DNA of 64,000 bases from Portulaca oleracea (Eukaryota; Streptophyta; Magnoliopsida; Caryophyllales; Portulacaceae). The notes beneath the pieces were generated by a model that was not told where the DNA came from, made no database searches, and saw only the letters and a list, made by a program, of their open reading frames with translations. Numbering within the stretch: the first letter of the stretch is position 1; each line of letters begins with the position of its first letter. Position numbers and translations under genes: made by a program. Below are positions 22,540-33,059 of the stretch, one piece after another. The stretch covers positions 7,998,001 through 8,062,000 of the forward strand of contig CM055880.1 in NCBI GenBank assembly GCA_029582165.1, given 5' to 3'.

Positions 22540-23673
22540 CATCATCATCATTATTATGACAATAATAAAATTTTAATAATTAATAATTATCAAATATTAA
22601 TTAGTTATTATTTTTTATTAATTAATAATTATTATCAATGGAAAATAATTAACTATAATAATTATTAATTAATTTTTAGTTGTTGACATTTTTATCAATT
22701 AGTAATTTTATTATATTAATTATTATTAATTATAATTATTTACTAATTATTAATAATTAAAATTTTTTATTAATTATTAATAATTATTAATTATTATTAA
22801 CTATTTATAATAACTACTTATTAATTATTAATATATATGTTTATTATTAAATATTAACTATTAATTACTAATTTTCATATTACTAAATTTCTAATTATTA
22901 TAAATTATTATTAATTAATAACATTAATAATTAATTATTAGTAATAATTATTATTATTTACATTTATAATAATAGTTTTTATTAAAATTATTATAAATAA
23001 TTATAATTATAACTATAATTATTAAAATTATTATGATAATAATAATTAATTAATAATAATAACTATTATAATTATTAATTATTTTTATAATTATTATTAT
23101 AATAATAATTATTATTAATTATTATAATCATTTGTATAACAATAATAATTATTAATTATAGATAATTATTAGTATTATATTATTATTATAAATTAATAAT
23201 TATAATGATAATTATAATTATAATTATAAATAATTATAATAATAATTATTATTATTATTATTAATTATTATGAAATTTATTATTATTTATTAATAAATAT
23301 AATTATTATTATTATTAATTAATAATTAGTATTATAATTATTATTATTAATTATTAATTATTAATAATTATAATTATAACTATTATTATAATTATAATTA
23401 TTAATAATTATTAATATTTACATTTATAATTATAATTTTTAGTAATAATAATAATAATAATAATAATTATTATTATTGGTTTTGTTGTTGTGAAAGAAAA
23501 GGGATAGCTTATTCCCCCCACATTTGGGAGGTTTCTAATCCCCTATTTGGGAGGGATAGCAAATCCCTAGGGATTGCAATTCCATTCCAGAAACTACTCT
23601 CCAAACAGAAAAAACAGGAATCAGAACCCATTCCTACTCAATTTCATTCCTGTTTTGTTCACCAAACAGGCAC
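22329..23673. mobile_element. Large MITE-like element with TIRs and a (TAATTATTA)-type core
   Basis: Left arm words (GGGTTTGTTTGGAGAG, GTTTGGTGAACAGTGGAATG) reappear inverted at the right end (CTCTCCAAACAG, GTTCACCAAACAGGCAC). The arms of about 120-200 bp enclose roughly 1 kb (22454-23480) that is almost pure A/T: first a (TTA)n microsatellite at about 22467-22540, then TAATTATTA words in every arrangement. There is no gene; a poly-tyrosine frame is translated microsatellite. Confidence 0.65.
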
Positions 23674-23689
23674 TATAAGAATTCATTAA

Positions 23690-24004
23690 GAATCCTATTG
23701 AAGGGAAATATAGTCAAGCTAAACAAGTCAAGGGGCAAGGACTAAACCGCCCATTGGCCAGCTAGCTAGATAGATAATCCAAGTTCAATTGCGTGTTGTT
23801 AAGACTGCCAAGTGCTACCTTCCTTTTACACAATGAGTGCCATGAAAAGCTCTCTGAAAATTCAAAACAATCCAAGGAAAGTGGCCCCTTCACCGTTAAT
23901 TGTACGTCATATTGTATTGTCTAAATTTAGGCCTGCATTTGGTTAGATTGAATATAACTTTTCTAACTTATCCTAATTTATTTATACTTATTTAGCTATG
24001 TTTT
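23690..24004. other. Intergenic sequence
   Basis: A short, more balanced stretch with no gene and no recognised element. Confidence 0.4.
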
Positions 24005-24280
24005 TTTATACGTTATTTTGCGGTATAGAGCGGCATGGTGTGGTAAAATTGTGGCAGGCTGTGGTGTAATTGTAGCGGGTTATTGATATGTTGTAATGGA
24101 TTTTTTGTATATATATATATATATATATAAATATATATAAATATTGTATTGGTAATTGTGAAAAAGTAATTTGCGGTGGGTTGTGGTAAATTGTGGTATA
24201 ATAGTATTTTGTGGTGGGTTGTGGCAAACTACGGTAGGCTGTGGCACCGCAGTTTGTCAACCGCAGAAAAGAACAACGCT
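24005..24280. mobile_element. PIF/Harbinger-like MITE, copy 3 (eroded left end)
   Basis: The right end CAACCGCAGAAAAGAACAACG and the GTGGTGGGTTGTGGCAAACT body match the family at 21462 and 21994. The left end (TTTTTTTATACGTTATTTTG) is diverged, and a (TA)n run has expanded inside at about 24107-24128. Confidence 0.6.
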
Positions 24281-24472
24281 TTAAATTTATCCAAACCTAA
24301 CACAATTATACAAAAAAACATTCACTCTAAAAACATAATTCCCCAAAAAAACATCATAACTTATCCCAACCCATCCACACATATCTAATCCAATCCCAAC
24401 TTAACTATCCCAACTTGATCTCAACCAATCCAAAGAACCAGGCCTAAGGTCCGTATTATTCTTCTATAATAA

Positions 24473-24636
24473 GGCACCGTTCTTTTTTGCGTTAACACAC
24501 CCAAACGCAACGCAACTTACCGCAACCCTACCGCATCATAACGCAAATTACCATTACTTTTTAACTATTTTCACCGCAACTTAACGCAACACAAACGCAA
24601 ACGCAACGCAAACGCAACACACAAAAGAAAGGGGCC
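24473..24636. mobile_element. PIF/Harbinger-like MITE, copy 4 (short)
   Basis: A perfect TAA flanks both ends (24470-24472, 24637-24639). The left end is GGCACCGTTCTTTTTTGCG and the right end AAAAGAAAGGGGCC. The 164-bp body is mostly AACGCAAACGCAAC words. Confidence 0.75.
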
Positions 24637-24690
24637 TAAGTAGTCATGTCCATTTGGCATTACAATCCAATAGGTCTTATGTGGATGGAG

Positions 24691-24840
24691 AGCTGGCAAA
24701 ATCCGATTCGATCCGAATACGTCTGAATGTTTAAGGTTAGACCTGAAATTTCCAAACTTAAAACATAAATAAACTCGAATTCGATCCGTATCGAACCCGA
24801 CTCGAAACCGATCCGCCCACCCAAATTGACGGGTCTTCAT
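24691..24840. mobile_element. Short hAT-like remnant (GACCCG-rich subfamily)
   Basis: AGAGCTGGCAAAATCCGATT at the left and CCCAAATTGACGGGTCTTC at the right resemble the arms of the elements at 10310 and 26684. The interior has GATCCGAATACG/CGAACCCGACTCG words. No target duplication is preserved. Confidence 0.5.
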
Positions 24841-25015
24841 GGGAGTAATGGGATACCAGATTCAAATACATGGGTCCAATTAACCATTTACCTTACTCTA
24901 GAAGGAATTATTCACTCAAAAAATAACAAACCTAGGTTGAAAAAGGGAAGGTAGAGAAAGGAAGATGTAGGAGAGAGATAATCACCTAGAAAATTATTTC
25001 CTACATGGTATGGTT

Positions 25016-25922
25016 CGAGTGCTTCTACAAAAATGCCACTAAACTTTTGAAAAATTGTAAATTTGTCACCCGAAATTTTCATGTCATCAAAATGCAACTA
25101 ATCTCTGTTAACTGTATATAAAATGTCACTTTACCGGCTGTTTACCTGTAGTAGCCAGTCACTTCTTCATTAAACACTTCCCCCTGATTCTTCATCATCT
25201 TTTCATCTTCTTCATCCTCTTCCTCATCTCCGCCATTAACGAGCTCCCCTCAGTGCTTCTTCTTCTTCTTCAATTAGGGCTTAAAAATTAGGGCTTCCCT
25301 GTTTCTTCTTCCTTGTGCCTCAGTGCTTCTTCTTCTTCTTCAATTAGGGCTTAAAAATTAGGACTTCCCTGTTTCTTCTTCCTTGTGCCTCTGAAAAACC
25401 CTAACTTTCCCAAAATCTGCCATGGCCGACCTTCTCTACCATTAAATTAGGGTTTTTGGAGAAACTAACCAGGTATGAATGTCAACCTTACAGATCTTCA
25501 ATCCTTGCAAAAACACTTCCCTGGTGTGCGATTTCGTTAATTGTGGTTCAATTTAGGGTATAATTGATACCCATTGCAGAAATCAAAGGTTGGAGTTTGA
25601 AGAAAATGGCGATGAAGATGAAGAGTGAAGAAGTGAGGTGAACGTTACTGGTTTTTTTTTTCAAATGGAGGGAAATAAGTGAGGAACCACTGATTTTAGG
25701 GTATAATATCTAATTAGGGTGTTAATTAATTTAATTAAGTGTATATTTCCCTTCATCACACCATTAACTTGCTGCTTTAGATTGCTTCCAGGTAAACAGC
25801 CGGTAAAGTGGAATTTTTTTACACAATTAACAGAGATTAGTGGCATTTTGATGATATGAACATTCCGAGTGACAAATTTACAATTTTTCAAAAGTTTAGT
25901 GGCATTTTTATCGAAGCACTCG
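25016..25922. mobile_element. Mutator-like element with about 135-bp TIRs carrying a gene-leader-like segment
   Basis: The direct repeat GTATGGTT (25008-25015 and 25923-25930) flanks inverted arms of about 130 bp. The arms share CGAGTGCTTC, AAAATGCCACTAAACTTTTG, ATTGTAAATTTGTCAC and TTTACCGGCTGTTTACCTG. The interior does not look like a transposon. It has a CT/TTC-rich leader, two copies of a 70-bp unit (25251-25320, 25321-25390), an ATG context (GCCATGGCCGACC) and a donor-like AACCAG|GTATGAATG. That is the pattern of a Pack-MULE that captured a gene's 5' end. Whether the duplication is 8 or 9 bp is ambiguous by one base. Confidence 0.7.
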
Positions 25923-25930
25923 GTATGGTT

Positions 25931-26675
25931 CCCATCTTTAATTTATGTTTTTTTTTTGAAAAAACACAATAATGGGCTTGCAGATTGGGCCTTCAGCCTA
26001 GGCAGTGGCATTTTGTCTCCCTTGCCTGGGCCGGTATCCCTATTGGACAATGTGATAAACGGATCATTCAGTTTATATATCCATCGAATGCTATTTTGGA
26101 TCGACCAAATAACATCTGTTTTGTACAAGAATCATCATTGATTAATAGTCTAAGGTGATGGTTGAAGATCCCCAAAAGGCAAAGGCAGTGCTTGAAGCCC
26201 AGAAGCATGGATTATGCAAAAGAGATCCCTAACTTTGTGAAAATAAACATAAAAGACTATTGAGCATCGACCGATTTGAGCCTGGAATGCTTGACATCAT
26301 GCACAAAAAATCATCAGAATCAAAAGTTTAAACTAATGGCTAAAGGTTTAGGACTGGTTTTAGCGACTTTACAATTTTGGATCAGACATTTGGCCCAATG
26401 ATATTTGGTCAAGTTTGTCATTCGAAAAGAAGCACCTTCGTAGAAAGGATTACTAACCCATTGCGATGATCCATGAAGCAAATGAACCATAAAATTCCAA
26501 GTAAGGTTATAAGGTTTCAATTGTGATAGATATCCATTTTAATTTTTTTTTCAATGTTTTTGTTTCGTATGTTTAAGAAGAGAAATTGTTTCATACTTAA
26601 TGCATCCATGGTTGTATATCTAAATAAAAATAACTAAAATCAATATTTCTCATAAATTGAAACCTCGTAATCTTG
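25931..26675. other. Intergenic sequence, no gene recognised
   Basis: Base composition is fairly balanced and some 60-90 codon frames exist on both strands, but none shows a recognisable motif or splice-linked partner. It may be decayed genic or transposon sequence. Confidence 0.4.
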
Positions 26676-26683
26676 CTTAAAAC

Positions 26684-27179
26684 TAGACCTGGCAATTTCT
26701 GACCCGACCCGACCCCGCCCGAAAATTATGGGTTTTGAACACGATTTTTTCAACTAAACCCGAAGTATACCGAACCCGAAAATTTGGTTTGACCCGCCCG
26801 TTTGACCCGAAAATTTAACTTTTTAAGTTAAACTTTATTAAAATTTGTGACTTTGCATTCAAATTTTTAACTATTAAACTATAAGCGCAACTTATTTATT
26901 TATTATTTCTTTTATTTAAGTTAAAATAGTTACAATAATCTATCGTTGCTAGAAGATAATCATATTTTATTATGTATATTGTACAAAAAGTAGTATTTAG
27001 AGACCATTTTTGAAAAAGAAAAAGCGAAAAAAGGTCGCAATCATACCCCGTTGGGTTGACCTAAGACCGAAATACACCACCCGTATTTTCCCAAACCCGA
27101 AATACACCCGACCCGTATTTACCCGAACCCGATATATGACCGACCCGAAACCATCTGCCCGATCGAATTGACAGGTCTG
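26684..27179. mobile_element. hAT-like non-autonomous element (GACCCG-rich subfamily)
   Basis: A perfect 8-base duplication CTTAAAAC lies at 26676-26683 and 27180-27187. The termini are TAGACCTGGCAATTTC and GAATTGACAGGTCTG. Arms of GACCCGACCCG words enclose an AT-rich core, which matches the element at 10310-10790 in the opposite orientation. No coding capacity. Confidence 0.85.
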
Positions 27180-27189
27180 CTTAAAACTC

Positions 27190-28008
27190 TATGGTCCATT
27201 TGCTTCATGGGTCATCCATTAGGGTCAAAAACCCAAGTTTCAAAGGAGCCTATTTGTTCACTTCCATTTGCTTCGTGGAACTCTATGGTCCATTTGCTTC
27301 ATGAAAGCCAAGTTTTTCTTTTAAAAAAAATGGTCAAAGTATGACTTCTGAAAAATGAAGAGATGACCAACGACCTCTGAGCTTATGAACCTAATCAAAC
27401 CAGAATAAACAACTAAAACCAGTCGCTTTCTAGATTGTTACACAAAAGCTCCCACAACAAACACTAGCCAATAAAATATAAACTGTAGCATCAGGAACTG
27501 AGTAAACTATGTCCAACCTGTTCACTCAAAACAAAGTATGCAAGGAAAATGCTGAAATTACACAGCAACCCAAGATTAGGTTGAAAAAATATAGGACAAT
27601 TTGCTCCACCTAAATAATTAACTAAACCATTTTCTAGACTACTTGTTCAACCCAAAAACCTAGTTCATCATATTCTGACAGTACATCACAAGGCATCTTT
27701 CTGATACTCCCACATAGAGACATGATGTTCAAAAATGGCTACTGTGTTAGCTTCCCAGAAACATCTTTATATTGTGTGTCATTTAACCTTCAGATGGATC
27801 CTTTTCATGTTCTTTCAAAGGGTAGTAGAGGGTATGTTTAAGTAAGGTTAGGTATGTTTGAGTACTCTATATGGAAGTATTAGGAGTAGAACAGTCATGT
27901 ATCTTGTGCAGAAAACAAAAGTAGGTAAGAACATGTAAAAAAACACTAGTTTACATGCTGGAAGTACATCAAGAGAGAGAAATTAAGAAGATAGAGATAT
28001 AAACTTAC
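27190..28008. other. 3' flank or possible downstream exons of the ectodomain gene
   Basis: A strong donor at 28008 (minus, CACA|GTAAGTTT) implies at least one more exon in this direction. I looked for a transmembrane or kinase exon and found no kinase motif on the minus strand. A short coding tail plus 3' UTR somewhere near 27.6-27.9 kb is likely, but I could not choose among several plausible acceptors. A phrase containing CTATGGTCCATTTGCTTCATG is repeated near 27190 and 27282. Confidence 0.4.
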
Positions 28009-28741
28009 TGTGACATTGATGAGAATGAGGTCTGTCAGAGCAGTAACACTGGAAGGTAGAAAGACTTTGATCATATCCACACTGCCCTCCACTGTCTGCA
28101 CAATCACTGCAATTCTCAATCCCAACCCAATTGAGCACAACTCCCCTTGTCAAAACCTCTTCCAAACTTCCATTTTTTACTTGTATGTCATCTTCATAAG
28201 GCACTGCAACCACCCTATCACAATCCCTTCTCAAATCCCCAATTCCAGGGAAATCTTCCCCGACTACCAAAGCCCCACAATTCACCATATTCTCCTCATA
28301 TTCTGACAAATACTTTCCTGGGCACTTGATCATCAACAGCAAATCACTATGGTTGGTAGCAAAATCAAATCGGCCATTCCCAAAAGTCAGGTTTCGAATC
28401 GAATCCTCACACTTATCCTCCTTCTTAGTGTTAACAAACACAGAGTTGACAACCTCAAAAGTCTGATTTTGGTACCATATGTTCTTGATCAAGTAGTTGT
28501 AGCCTGATATGTTGAGATAAGGGAATGACCCATTTTGACAGGAGACCTCAAACCCAGGATACCCACAGTGTGATTCTTGCTGACCAGAGATGTGAAAAGG
28601 GTAATCAATGTTCACATCCCCACATTTTTGGGGAGAACAGGTTTTGAAGTAAGGATCAGATGAAGAACAAAGAGAAAGATGGAGAAAAACAGAGAAGATG
28701 AAGATGATGTAGGGGTAATAGTTGGGGTTCATCATGAACAA
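28009..28741 (-). CDS. Secreted GUB_WAK_bind ectodomain protein, kinase-less (first exon)
   Basis: The exon starts at the ATG at 28741 and ends at a strong GT donor (phase 1), giving 244 codons. It encodes a signal peptide (hydrophobic to about residue 26, then SSSDPYFKTC), a GUB_WAK_bind domain (CGDVNIDYPFHI, SHCGYPGFEVSC) and a WAK_assoc domain (KCPGKYLSEYEENMVNCG, CSDCADSGGQCGYDQ, FQCYCSDRPHSHQCH). Cysteine spacing matches the receptor-kinase ectodomains of this window, but sequence similarity is low, closer to the LRK10L-2 branch. Reading through the donor stops after a few codons. With no kinase exon within reach, the product is probably a secreted or short-tailed wall-binding protein, perhaps a decoy or co-receptor; that role is inference. 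Alternatively it is a receptor kinase that lost its 3' part. Confidence 0.8.
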
Positions 28742-29019
28742 GGTGGGAGAGAGTAGAGGAAATGGAAGGAATGTTTGCTTAGAGACATCAATGGTGGCTG
28801 GTGGGTGATGTAGAAATGAAAATTGACAGATTTTTACGTGTGGTTGTCATTGACTTTGAGGTGGAAAGTGAAACTGGGGGGATGTATGGAGTTTGACCAT
28901 GGATTATTTGCAAATTGCAAATTGGCATTCTTTTTCCTTCAATAATAGTCCTTTTTGCTATTGCTTAGCTACACTTCTTGGACCGTTGATTTTGTTTTGT
29001 TTTGTTTTTCTTGTTCGTA

Positions 29020-29150
29020 CTCCCTCTGTCCACATTAATTGTTTAAATTTCAAAAAATTTGATCATAAATTTCTTAATATATACAATGAGTTGCTATATA
29101 AAATGATATTGGAGATTATGGAAGTCAAAATTATGACAATTAATATGAAA
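29020..29150. mobile_element. Stowaway MITE remnant
   Basis: CTCCCTCTGTCCACATTAAT after TA, with the inner inverse AATTATGACAATTAATATG near 29130, parallels the intact Stowaway at 9458. The right terminus is lost. Confidence 0.65.
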
Positions 29151-29445
29151 AAAGAAATAATATTTTTTAAGAGAGAGAGAATATAGTATCGGTGGTTGCA
29201 GCCGGAGTCAATTAAACAAATGTAAATGTCCAGTCACTTAAACAAATGTAAATATTCAAATTTGAATGAGATTGTAATTTGTCATATATGTAAGCAAATT
29301 GAGGTTTTATTTTTTTTAAAAAAAAGAAGTAAAAGTTTGAGAACTGAATAATTGGATGGAAGAAAGACAAGTTTTTTCGCGTCTTACTTTTGCCTGTGTT
29401 TGAACACCAATTTGGTAGAATCCAGAATCATGAACATTGGTGATA

Positions 29446-29675
29446 AATTTGTTTGGATTAGTTGTTTGACTTTAAATTGTTTGGGTTAGTGATTGTAAGA
29501 AAAGTGTTTGGTAAAGTAGGCTTTTGTGAAAAGTTAACTCAAAAATTTCATCAGTAGGCTTTAAACTAGCTTATTGGGTCCAAAAGCTAAAAAAAGCTAC
29601 TTACCAAACATCTGTCAAAATTAAAAAGTATCATTTAAAAATTTCTAAAAGTTGGGTAGCCAAACACCCCTTTTT
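29446..29675. mobile_element. MITE with TGTTTGG-type ends
   Basis: It contains AAAAGTTAAC, TTATTGGGTCCAAAAGCTA and GGTAGCCAAACACCCC in the same order as the element at 61611-61903. Inverted TTTGGATTAG/CCAAACAC-like ends are only approximate. No coding capacity. Confidence 0.5.
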
Positions 29676-29914
29676 ATTTTTGGTCACAGGTAAAACAATC
29701 TAAATTTAGATAGAGTAAAATTAATATTTTGGGGAAAACCAAAAGATTTGAGGGGAACTCCGGCAAAAATTGGATAGAAGTGAAGGAATTTAAACATATA
29801 TGATCGTAAGTATGAGTCATCATTGGACTGGATAGTGAAGAGGTCATCATAGGTGCACTTCAATGGTGAGAAGGAAAATAAATGACAAAATGAATAAGGT
29901 TCTTATTACTTTAT

Positions 29915-30412
29915 GGGAAATTTCATATGATATGCTCTATTTATTATTATTTTTTGTTTATTTTAAGTTGTTAAACATTTCGTAAAGTATCTCAAATGGT
30001 AGGTTTAATATGAAAAATGTTACATCCCGTAGACTTATGTGAAATTATTATTATGTATTTTCAAAATAAAAAAGTTGATAATTCGAATGAAAACTTTCTT
30101 AGTCGCTCAACTCTGAAAACTCTCCTTCTACACTAAAACTCGCTCAGCGCTCCTCTCTTTGGCCTGACTCTTAGTCATGGCAGCCCTGGTCCTTCATGGA
30201 TGGTGGCTCTCAGTTTGGCTACCCGGGCACTCACTCATCTTAGTAGACAACGATTACCACTGTACACTCACATCGTCACTCTCGGCAACCATTAACGAAG
30301 CATTTATGGTTTTTTGGGGGAAAATTTTGATCAAAGTATGTGAAGTCAACATCTCAATCTTACACTCAAGAACACCATTAACGCTACACTGACAGTTGAA
30401 ACGGGTATGAGT
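29915..30412 (+). repeat. Left terminal inverted repeat of the Mutator-like element
   Basis: It aligns along its whole length to the reverse complement of 40303-40761. Shared words include GTAAAGTAT, GTAG[AG]CTTATGTGAAA, CTGAAAACTCTCCT, TAAAACTCG, GTCACTCTCGG, AGTATGTGA and CACCATTAACGCTACAC. Divergence is substantial (roughly 30 percent by eye), so the insertion is old. The frame at 30177-30392 inside it is not a gene. Confidence 0.85.
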
Positions 30413-31018
30413 AATTAAACTTTTTAAAGTTTAATTTGAATTGGGGATAAACTGTTGAAAAGTTGGGTTGTAAATGGTATAAATTATAAAAAATTCTAGG
30501 GTTCGAATTGAGGGTAGATGAAATGTCGAAAATTAAGGTTGTAAAGTATGGTTATATTGGCTCGGAAATTCTTTATGAACTAAGAAAAAAAGAATGAAAT
30601 AATGTTGCTTCGAGAAGTCATATGAGAGTTGTGACTTGTGATCCAAGACTTTTAGGTTTTTATTGCCTACTATGATAGGTGAGTAAGAACGAATAATAAC
30701 ATAAATTAATTATGAAACACCATAACATTCTAAATTACCAAGAATAAATAGACATGCTCTCCAAATCCTGGTTTTGTTCATTTTTTATATTCATAAGTTG
30801 TTTCTTGACAATCAACTGATCCATCTCATATGACCGATTGTGCTCAATTTTGGTCAATAATTAACAGTTCATAGATAGTTCTCCCTTGACAATCACCTGA
30901 TCTATCTTATATGACTTCCGATATGAACATTATGTGTACAAGAATGTGTCCATTGCCCTTTTCCTATGGAGTATGCTTTCGGAGCTCTTTTTTTAATGTG
31001 TTTTACTAATGATATTCT
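30413..31018. other. Interior of the Mutator-like element, no gene seen
   Basis: AT-rich, with a duplicated phrase CTTGACAATCA[AC]CTGATC near 30804 and 30885. Nothing recognisable as coding. Confidence 0.4.
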
Positions 31019-31969
31019 TGTTGAGTTAGGGTGGTCTAGACCTATCTAGGCCACAAGAGGAGGTGAGCCTAATCTAATCGGAACCAACCCGATTACGGGA
31101 GGAATAGGAATCTTAACTATTAGGATTCCCACCTAATCTAAACTAATATAACCCAAAAATAAATAACAAAATTGAAATAGCAGGGACTTAGTATTACCTC
31201 AGGTCTCTCAATAGTAGTGTCTCGGCCAGCCTTGTACTCTTGAACGGTCCGGACTCCAAAGGGATTCCGAGTAGAAGATTCCAAAATAGGAATCTTCCAC
31301 AAAAGGTCCACGCAGCACCTTTTGGCACGACTGCTAGACCGTTTCAACCCTAGTCAAATTGAGGTCAAAAGAGTATGTTTGACTGTATCCAACTCGATCC
31401 GACCTTCCTTCCTTAGGGCACTTTCCCGAGAATCACCCCTAGACTCCTAAAATCGGGAACTTTCAAAGGAAAGCTTCTCCCAATATCCCTTAAATCTCAA
31501 GATTAGAGACTAGCCTTATGAATGGGCATTTGGGATGGAAAGACAAGATTTTCAATCCCAAAGGGCCCCCTTTTATAGGAGAGAGGAAGGGGAAATGAAG
31601 GTTTCATTTCCGATTTGGGACGCGCCTCCTGGCATCACCACGGACCGTGGTACCCCACCACGTACCATGGTGAGGTGCAGATTCAAAATCTCCTACCCTG
31701 GAGGGCACCGCGGACCGTGGCAGGGCACTAGGACCGTGGTGACCCCACCACGGATCGTGGTGGTGCACCACCGACCGTGGTGGCCCTTGCCACCGACCGT
31801 GGTGGTCCTTGCCACCCTCCGTGGTGTCTTCTTTTCACTTCCTAGGGGTTTTTCAATCTCCCAGGTTCAATACTTTATTGATTCGGCCCTCTTTCCAACA
31901 TACTCTTACCTTAAGGTACTAGCTTGTGTGACCCTGCGAGACCAACTAGCACGGCTGTGATTGGACTAG
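31019..31969. repeat. LTR-like dispersed repeat, copy 1, with CCACGG/CCGTGG palindromes
   Basis: It begins TG then TTAGGGTGGTCTAGACC and is nearly collinear with copy 2 (34727-35382 plus 38242-38530). Both share TAGGATTCCCACCTAATCTAAAC, CCTTGTACTCTTGAACG, GTAGAAGATTCCAAAA and a terminal GTGACCCTG[CT]G[AG]GACCAACTA. A nested LTR at 31970 interrupts its end, and its true 3' end is probably near 32966. No protein domain is present; I infer an LTR or solo LTR of an unnamed retroelement. Confidence 0.65.
31636..31832. repeat. Array of CCACGGNCCGTGG palindromes
   Basis: About eight imperfect dyads of CACCACGGACCGTGGTG follow one another every 20-30 bases. Variants include CCACGTACCATGG, CCGCGGACCGTGG, CCACGGATCGTGG and two CCACCGACCGTGG units. 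Copy 2 of the host repeat has a shorter, mutated version (38242-38385). The GC content contrasts strongly with the surroundings. Confidence 0.85.
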
Positions 31970-32919
31970 TGTAGACCCCGAAAAATTGATAACCTTTTTC
32001 GCGGCGCTACTAAAAAAAATTATTGGGAGCCGACTAGGATTGCTTAACCTTAAATAAGGTTGAATTTTTAAGAATGCTTTTGGACTCGCCGAAATGGTCA
32101 ACTTAATGACTTGTTATTATGAAGCTTGACTATTTACAAAAGAAAGGGAAAGGATGATGAAAATAAAATAAAATTATATAAAATAAAATATTGAAGTACA
32201 AGTAAAGAGTCGCCAGTTGAATTTTTAGGAGAAAAACAACAAACCATTTTAATACAAACTCCGGTCTACGAATCCAAAGACGGATTCGGGGGTAAGGTTA
32301 CGAATTTGACAATTAAATCACAAATCCTATTCAAACGAATAGACTCTACTAGAATTAAATCAAAGCAAAAAAGTTAAAAGGGAGGAATTAGATATAAATT
32401 TCACAAGTTTAACATTAATGTCATGCAAATTATGAATTGAAAACACAAGAATTACATGAATTCGTTAGGTTACATTGCATGGTTTACATCAATGTGATAA
32501 TTATTCTAACCTTTACTGAAGTAGCATGCAAAGGGGGAGAAGAGGTAGAGAGAATATACTAGTGCCAATACTCTAGCATAATCTACTGTCCTTGAAATGA
32601 GAGGGGTTAGGGTTTAATTTATAGTGGAATGAGGAGATTAGGGGTACGTTTAGGGTTGTAGTTTGTAGCCGCGGACTCGATAACTCAGCCGGGTTTGGGC
32701 TGAAAGATGGAATGAAAATTGGCCAAACCCAGACGGGTTTGGGCTGAAGGAGGAAATGGCATTGGCCCAACCCAGACAGGTTTGGGCTGGATTTCTGTTG
32801 GGCCGTTTTGCTCGCTTCCGGGTTAGAAAGGTGATGGATCTGCATGCTATTAGATTACTCGGCTAGCTTGTTTTTACAGATAACTAAAATTAATACCGGT
32901 ACAAAATCCGGTGTCTACA
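31970..32919. mobile_element. Nested LTR (solo LTR), 950 bp, with ACTAG duplication
   Basis: It starts TGTAGACCCCG and ends CCGGTGTCTACA, with the 5-base duplication ACTAG at 31965-31969 and 32920-32924. Internal words GAGTCGCCA and GGATTCGGGGGTAAGG are shared with the longer LTR-like insertion at 35383. Nothing internal to a full retroelement remains, so this looks like a solo LTR left by recombination. The style resembles Tat/Ogre LTRs; that naming is inference. Confidence 0.85.
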
Positions 32920-33059
32920 ACTAGCAAAGACATCAACTACCATGCCTCCTTTTCACCCCCTAGGGGCATTCTCAACAATTCTTATGGCATGTAGTTCTTT
33001 ATTTTCTTAGATTGTAATCATGGGGAAGTGTACATCGCTCGTGAATTTTAAGGGTAAAA

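Noticed and set aside
22432..22668. Poly-tyrosine frame
   Set aside because: It is the translation of a (TTA)n microsatellite.
27190..28008. A kinase exon downstream of the ectodomain gene
   Set aside because: I looked for glycine loop, HRD and DFG motifs on the minus strand back to the MITE at 26684 and found none.
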